Shown one piece after another: positions 59,432 to 64,000 of a stretch of DNA of 64,000 nucleotides. The first letter of the stretch is position 1. The number at the start of each line of letters is the position of its first letter. The stretch covers positions 6,091,001 through 6,155,000 of the forward strand of contig NZ_CP025113.1 of the NCBI RefSeq assembly GCF_002831585.1. Direction: 5' to 3'. The stretch comes from Bradyrhizobium sp. SK17. GTDB taxonomy: Bacteria > Pseudomonadota > Alphaproteobacteria > Rhizobiales > Xanthobacteraceae. Position numbers and translations under genes: made by a program. The notes beneath the pieces are model-generated. The model made no database searches. It was not told the DNA's origin and worked only from the letters and a program-made list of their open reading frames with translations.

Positions 59432-60466
59432 ATGAACGGATCCACGCAAGCGCATTCTGACACGCTGTTTCGTCCGATGACCGATCCGTTCGGCCGGACG
59501 ATCCGCTATCTGCGCGTCTCCGTCACCGACCGCTGCGACCTGCGCTGCTTCTACTGTATGTCGGAAGACATGACGTTCCTGCCCAAGGCCGATCTGCTGA
59601 CGCTGGAAGAGCTCGACCGGCTCTGCTCGGCATTCGTCGCGAAGGGCGTGCGCAAGATCCGCCTCACCGGCGGCGAGCCGCTGGTCCGCCGCAATGTGAT
59701 GGGCCTGGTGCGCTCGCTGTCGCGCCACCTCTCAAGCGGCGCACTCGACGAATTGACCCTGACCACCAACGGCTCGCAGCTCGCCCGCTTCGCGCAGGAG
59801 CTGGCCGATTGCGGCGTGCGCCGGGTGAACGTTTCGCTCGACACGCTGGATGCCGCCAAGTTCCGCGCCATCACCCGCTGGGGCGACATCGACAAGGTGT
59901 TGTCCGGCATCGAGGCGGCACGCTCGGCCGGGCTCGCGGTCAAGATCAACGCCGTGGCGTTGAAGAACATGAACGAGGACGAGATCCCCGCGCTGATGCA
60001 ATGGGCGCACGGCAAGGGCATGGGGCTGACGCTGATCGAGGTGATGCCGATGGGCGACATCGGCGAAGGTCGGATCGATCAGTATGTGCCGCTGTCGCTG
60101 ATGCGCGCGCGGCTCGAGAAGCACTACACGCTGACCGACCTCGCCGACGATACCGGCGGCCCTGCCCGCTACGTCAGGGTCGCCGAGACCGGCGGCAAGC
60201 TCGGCTTCATCACGCCGATGACCCACAATTTCTGCGAGGCCTGTAACCGGGTGCGGATCACCTGCACCGGCACGCTGCACACCTGCCTCGGCCACGAGGA
60301 TGCCTCCGACCTGCGCCGGCCACTGCGCGCCTCCGCGGACAACGACCTGCTCTCCGCAGCGATCGACCGCGCGATCGGACTGAAGCCGAAGGGCCACGAC
60401 TTCATCATCGATCGCCGCCACAACCGCCCGAGCGTCAGCCGCCATATGAGCGTGACCGGCGGCTAG
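59432..60466 (+). CDS. moaA: GTP 3',8-cyclase (molybdenum cofactor biosynthesis protein A)
   Basis: Radical-SAM enzyme for the first step of molybdenum cofactor synthesis. 344 residues from ATG 59432 ([13 protein letters not shown]). An ATG at 59477 ([12 protein letters not shown]) is a possible alternative nearer the usual start. The SAM cluster motif is [15 protein letters not shown] (CxxxCxxC). The second cluster is in [22 protein letters not shown]. The protein ends VTGG, the diglycine tail needed by MoaA. All functional residues are intact. The stop codon TAG lies at the edge of the third copy of the long structured repeat. Confidence 0.95.
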   Translation: MNGSTQAHSDTLFRPMTDPFGRTIRYLRVSVTDRCDLRCFYCMSEDMTFLPKADLLTLEELDRLCSAFVAKGVRKIRLTGGEPLVRRNVMGLVRSLSRHLSSGALDELTLTTNGSQLARFAQELADCGVRRVNVSLDTLDAAKFRAITRWGDIDKVLSGIEAARSAGLAVKINAVALKNMNEDEIPALMQWAHGKGMGLTLIEVMPMGDIGEGRIDQYVPLSLMRARLEKHYTLTDLADDTGGPARYVRVAETGGKLGFITPMTHNFCEACNRVRITCTGTLHTCLGHEDASDLRRPLRASADNDLLSAAIDRAIGLKPKGHDFIIDRRHNRPSVSRHMSVTGG

Positions 60467-60597
60467 GGCGTCAGGATCACACCATATCGCCGTCCGCGTC
60501 ACGCGCACGCGTCAGTTGCCCATTCCACGTCCGCCGCATCTCGTCCCACATTCGTGATGACGACGACGCGCCTCGTGTCGGCAAGACGGGCACACCG
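60462..60597. repeat. Long structured dispersed repeat, partial copy 3 (3' part)
   Basis: Matches the right-hand portion of the 5891-6363 repeat (about 6169-6309), starting gctagggcgtcaggatcacac and running to gcaagacgggcacaccg, with lower identity than the other two copies. It begins inside the moaA stop codon, and the left part with the 16-bp stem is missing. Confidence 0.65.
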
Positions 60598-60829
60598 AGT
60601 TCCCTCTCCAATAAAAGTATAAACTGCGAGGGTTTGCCCGATGTGCGGCCGTTTGCGCGGGTATTATCGTCGGCATCAATCGCCGTGGTTGAATCGTCAT
60701 CGCGCCCGGCCATGATGACCTTGACCAGTAATCCAACGATCCGAGTTAGGATTGATTCTAATTCAAATTGTATTTTCTATTGACTCACCTAAAAATTGTT
60801 ATAGAAGCGAACTAAAAAATGGGGTGGCC
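60598..60829. other. A/T-rich leader of the PEP-CTERM protein gene
   Basis: A stretch unusually rich in A/T from about 60745 to 60820. A possible promoter is TTGACT at 60780-60785 with TAGAAG 16 nt further on. The ribosome site GGGGTGG lies just before the ATG at 60830. Nothing else is recognised. Confidence 0.4.
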
Positions 60830-63800
60830 ATGATTATCAAATCAGCCCTTCGCCGTTTGCTTCTCACTGCGGCTCTGCCCATTGCTCTTGTGGCTTTGTC
60901 CTGTCCGGAACTCGCGTTTGGCGCGAGCGATACCGAATCCGGCGCTGCCGGTAGTGCCGGCGCAAATGGCGTCAACCCAGGTGATCCAGGCGGACAAGGC
61001 AGCGTGGGCGGATCAGCTAACGCCACCGCGGCTGGCGCCGGCGACAGCAGCAATAACGCGGCAGCATACGGCGGGTCCGGAGGGGCCGGAGGATCCGGGG
61101 CGGTCGGCGGCAATGCCGGAGCCGGCGGTGCAGGAGGCGGTGCGACAGCCACTACGACCACTTCCGTGGCTACGGGGTCCTCATCTGCGACATCTTTTGC
61201 AAAAGGCGGATCTGGCGGTGCTTCAACTTCACCAGGCGCGGGCGGCGCCGGGGGACCAGGCGGTCAGGGCGGCTCGGCGGCGGCAACGAGTTCCGCAACG
61301 ACCGGAAACTCCTCTTCCACGAATATCACCGCGAGTGCAGTCGGTGGAAGCGGCGGCACGGCCTCTTATGCCGGTGGGACCGGGGGAGCCGGCGGAGGTG
61401 CGAGCGCGACCGCAAGTGGCAGTTCGAACGGTGGCGCCGTCCAGGTCAACGGCACCATCATCGGCGGTGCAGGCGGCACCGGCTACTACGGCGCCAGCGG
61501 CGGCAATGGCGCGGCGGCGAACATCAACAACATCGTCTCGGGTTCGACGACCGGAACGCTCAATCTAAACCAGTCCGCCAATGGCGGCGACGGCGGTTCG
61601 TCCTACGGTGGCGGCTATCCAGCGGTTGGCACGGCCGGTGCCGGCGGCAACGCTTCCTCCACGCTTTCCCTCAACGATACTGCGGCTTCGTCTTTGAACG
61701 CCGGTTCCAATGCGTATGGCGGGGCCGGCGGCTTTGCGGACGGCGGCGGCAATTCCGGCGTTGCCGGAGCGGGCACGGCGACAGCCGCAGTTGCCGCCAC
61801 GGGAGCGGCGGCGGCCACCTCAAATGCGCATGGCGGCCTAGGCGGTGGCGTCGGCGCTGGCAGCGGGTTGACCGGTGGCGCAGCCACCTCGAGTGCGAAC
61901 GTGAGTTCGACCGGCAGTTCTTCCAGCGCGGACGCCTATGCCCAGGGCGGTGCCGGCGGGCTTGTCCAGGGCGGCAGTGGCGGAGCCGGCGGCTCCGGCG
62001 GCGCCGGCTCTGCGACCGCCGTTGCGGCGAGCACGGGGGCGAGCAGCGCTTCTGCCAGCGCCAACGGCGCGGGCGGCGACGGCGGTGTCGCCTACTACGC
62101 CGGCAACACCGGAGGCAATGGCGTAAGCGGTACAACCTCCGCATCCGCCACGTCCGGCAGCGGCACCGTCCAGGTCTACGGCACCATCACCGGCGGTTCA
62201 GGCGGCACCGGCTACTACGGCGCCCGCGGCGGCAATGGCGCAGCGGCGAATGCCAGCAACATCGTCTCGGGGTCGACGACCGGATATCTCAATCTTAGCC
62301 AGTACGCCAATGGCGGCGGCGGCGGTTCGGCCTACGGCAATGGCACTCCGGCCGTTGGCACGGCCGGTGCGGGCGGCAATGCTGCTTCCACGCTGTCCAT
62401 CAACGATACTGCGGCCTCGTCTTTGAACGCCAGTTCCAATGCGGCTGGCGGGGGCGGCGGATATGCGGACGGCGGCGGCAATTCCGGCGTTGCCGGAACG
62501 GGCACGGCAACGGTCGCAGTTACGGCCACGGGAGCGGCGACGGGCACCTCCAACGCTTATGGCGGCCTAGGCGGTGGCGTCGGCACCGGCAACGGGTTGA
62601 CCGGCGGCGCAGCCACCTCGAGTGCGAATGTGAGCTCGACCGGCAGTTCTTCCAGCGCGAATGCCAGTGCCCAGGGCGGCGTGGGCGGCATTCTCCAGGG
62701 CGGCAGTGGCGGAGCGGGCGGCTCCGGCGGAGCCAGCTCTGCGACCGCCGTTGCGGCGAGCATCGGGGCGAACAGCGCTTCTGCCAGCGCCAACGGCGCG
62801 GGCGGCAGCGGCGGTGTCGCCTACTACGCCGGCAACATCGGAGGCAATGGCGTAAGCGGTACGGCCTCCGCATCCGCCACGTCCGGCAGCGGCACCGTCC
62901 AGGTCTACGGCACCATCGCCGGCGGTGCAGGCGGCTCCGGCTACTACGGCGCCCGCGGCGGCAAACGCCAACAACATCGTCTCGGGGTCGACGACCGGAA
63001 GTCTTTACCTTAACCAGTCCGCCAATGGCGGCAACGGCGGCACGTCCTACAGCAACGGCTATCCGGCTGTTGGCACCGCCGGTGCTGGCGGCAACGGCTC
63101 CTCCACGCTGTCCATCAACGATACGGCGGCTTCCTCGATCAACGCCTCTGCTTCCGCGAAAGGCGGAGCCAGTGGCTTTTCTGATAGTGGCAATTATGGC
63201 GCTGCCGGTTCAGCGAACGCACTCACCAATGTGACCACGACAAACTCAGCCTATGTCGTTGGCACCGCCAGTGCGGTCGGTGGCACCGGTTTTGGTATCC
63301 AAGGAGGCGCCGCGGCCGCAACGGCGCGAATTGCGGGCGCCTCGAATGGGTATGCCAAGGCGAGCAGTCAAACCCAAAGCTCGCTCGGATCGGCTTACAC
63401 GTCGGCCAACTCGCCGGTCGGCGGCCCGGCCAGCGCGGTAACCCAAGTATCGATCGGCACGTCCGGTATCGCTTCAGTTCCATCGATCCTGGCGGGTCAG
63501 AGCTTGTCGACCGCCATTCTGTCGCCGTCAACGGGCGGAGCCCTCGCGATCGGCGGGATGTCGATCGGCTATGGTGGCTCCGGTGAGTCTTTGACCTACA
63601 CCACCACCGCCCAGTTCTCGAATATTGCACAGAATGGCAATGTTCTCCTCACCTTCCTCGATCACGGTGTTCTCGGTGACGGTTTCTCGTCGATGACGTT
63701 GGATATCGTGATCAACGGCACCGGCCACAACTACGCATGGAACGATTTGGCCAGCGCCGAGACCTTCTTCAGCCACGACACGCTGGATTTCGGACCATAC

Positions 63801-64000
63801 AGCGGCAACCTCAGTCTACAGTTGTACTGGAGTCTAACGTCGCAGTCGCCGGGAGATGGATTTGGTTTCGATTATGCAATCGGAAACTACCAGGTCAGCG
63901 CCGTTCCGGAGCCGTCGACCTGGGCAATGATGATCATCGGATTTGCGGGTCTCGGCTTCATGAGCTGGCGCAAGGTTCGATCCTCAAAGGCAAGCTTCGC
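60830..64000 (+). pseudogene. Gly/Ala-rich PEP-CTERM surface protein gene, frameshifted by a 14-nt deletion (3' end cut by window)
   Basis: ATG 60830 opens a signal peptide (MIIKSALRRLLLTAALPIAL...AFGASD), then a Gly/Ala/Ser/Asn-rich region with GGAGG and GGNG motifs. Three repeats with a 729-bp period start at 61439, 62168 and 62897 (243 aa each; the third is partial). In the third, the sequence after GGCGGCAA at 62957-62964 lacks 14 nt present in the others, so the first frame ends at 63011-63013. In the shifted frame the protein continues openly to the window end, with a non-repetitive domain and a PEP-CTERM tail: VPEPSTWAMMIIGFAGLGF plus basic residues WRKVR. Such tails are processed by exosortases. 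The broken frame makes an intact product unlikely unless the deletion is bypassed. Confidence 0.8.
61439..63300 (+). repeat. 729-bp in-frame tandem repeats within the PEP-CTERM gene
   Basis: The phrase gtccaggt..acggcaccatc occurs at 61439, 62168 and 62897, giving two exact 729-nt periods (243 codons). Units 1 and 2 are full length. Unit 3 has a 14-nt deletion near 62965 and diverges after about 63200. The equal period shows duplication without slippage. Confidence 0.9.

Noticed and set aside
60830..63013. Mycobacterial PE_PGRS protein
   Set aside because: It lacks the PE domain, and the PEP-CTERM tail plus the alphaproteobacterial context explain the Gly-rich composition better.
61439..63300. 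CRISPR-like or satellite array
   Set aside because: The period is 729 bp and in frame with a protein. There are no short direct repeats with unique spacers and no cas genes.
1..64000. tRNA, rRNA or other standard RNA genes
   Set aside because: No cloverleaf ends, anticodon-loop patterns or rRNA core sequences were recognised on either strand by eye. A dedicated scan could still find one.

Overview
The window looks like a chromosomal segment of a GC-rich alphaproteobacterium, most likely Bradyrhizobium or a close relative in the Nitrobacteraceae. This rests on gene families (a PomA-like MotA/MotB pair, class II DAHP synthase, a CimA-CysS neighbourhood, ABC-Psd-PssA, DUF2865 and DUF2059 proteins, a PEPxxWA-type PEP-CTERM tail), on codon use, and on several dispersed palindromic repeats of rhizobial type. 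It is an inference from family resemblance, since no database search was run. No rRNA, tRNA, CRISPR array, integrase or transposase was found.

Layout. 1-4.1 kb: a cut-off Kup potassium transporter, motB-motA, and a quinone oxidoreductase. 4.2-10.4 kb: a crotonase divergent from a haloalkane dehalogenase, a long structured repeat, two small proteins, an ABC exporter and an orphan LolC-like permease. 10.4-13.4 kb: a D-amino-acid dehydrogenase/TPP-enzyme pair. 13.7-20.9 kb: an acyl-CoA catabolic cluster (acyl-CoA dehydrogenase, SDR, two MaoC-type hydratase subunits, SCP2-like thiolase) divergent from a TetR regulator, an acyl-CoA synthetase and a DUF2889 protein, with a perfect palindrome between the two arms. 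21-27.1 kb: an EamA transporter, then an SDR/stand-alone adenylation enzyme/acyl carrier protein operon, a divergent GNAT-like protein and a very-long-chain acyl-CoA synthetase. 27.3-31.3 kb: a Bug-type binding protein, an SDR, a small membrane protein, a TerC protein and an RraA-like protein.

31.5-45.8 kb is mostly core metabolism: pssA, psd, an Atm1-type ABC exporter, a LOG protein, a VOC protein, cimA, a GNAT protein and cysS, two secreted proteins, nadE, dgkA and class II DAHP synthase. 45.9-50.4 kb holds an alpha/beta hydrolase gene whose last ~315 bp are duplicated on both sides of a ~3.2 kb insert. The insert carries a structured repeat, a membrane-anchored unknown protein, a broken gene and a DUF4145 protein, and has lower GC and atypical codon use. 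50.4-60.5 kb returns to core and secreted functions: a Cys-rich repeat protein, DUF2934, an APC permease, a PAF-acetylhydrolase-like hydrolase, gor, DUF2059, rpiA, an SDR, gph, a lipoprotein and moaA. The window ends in a large Gly/Ala-rich PEP-CTERM protein gene made of 729-bp tandem repeats and broken by a 14-nt deletion.

The least explained features are: (1) the insert bounded by the duplicated hydrolase 3' end; (2) a ~470-bp dispersed repeat whose two long copies show compensating changes in predicted stems, plus a partial third copy that begins at the moaA stop codon; (3) the ACP/adenylation/SDR cassette; (4) the frameshifted repeat-built PEP-CTERM protein.
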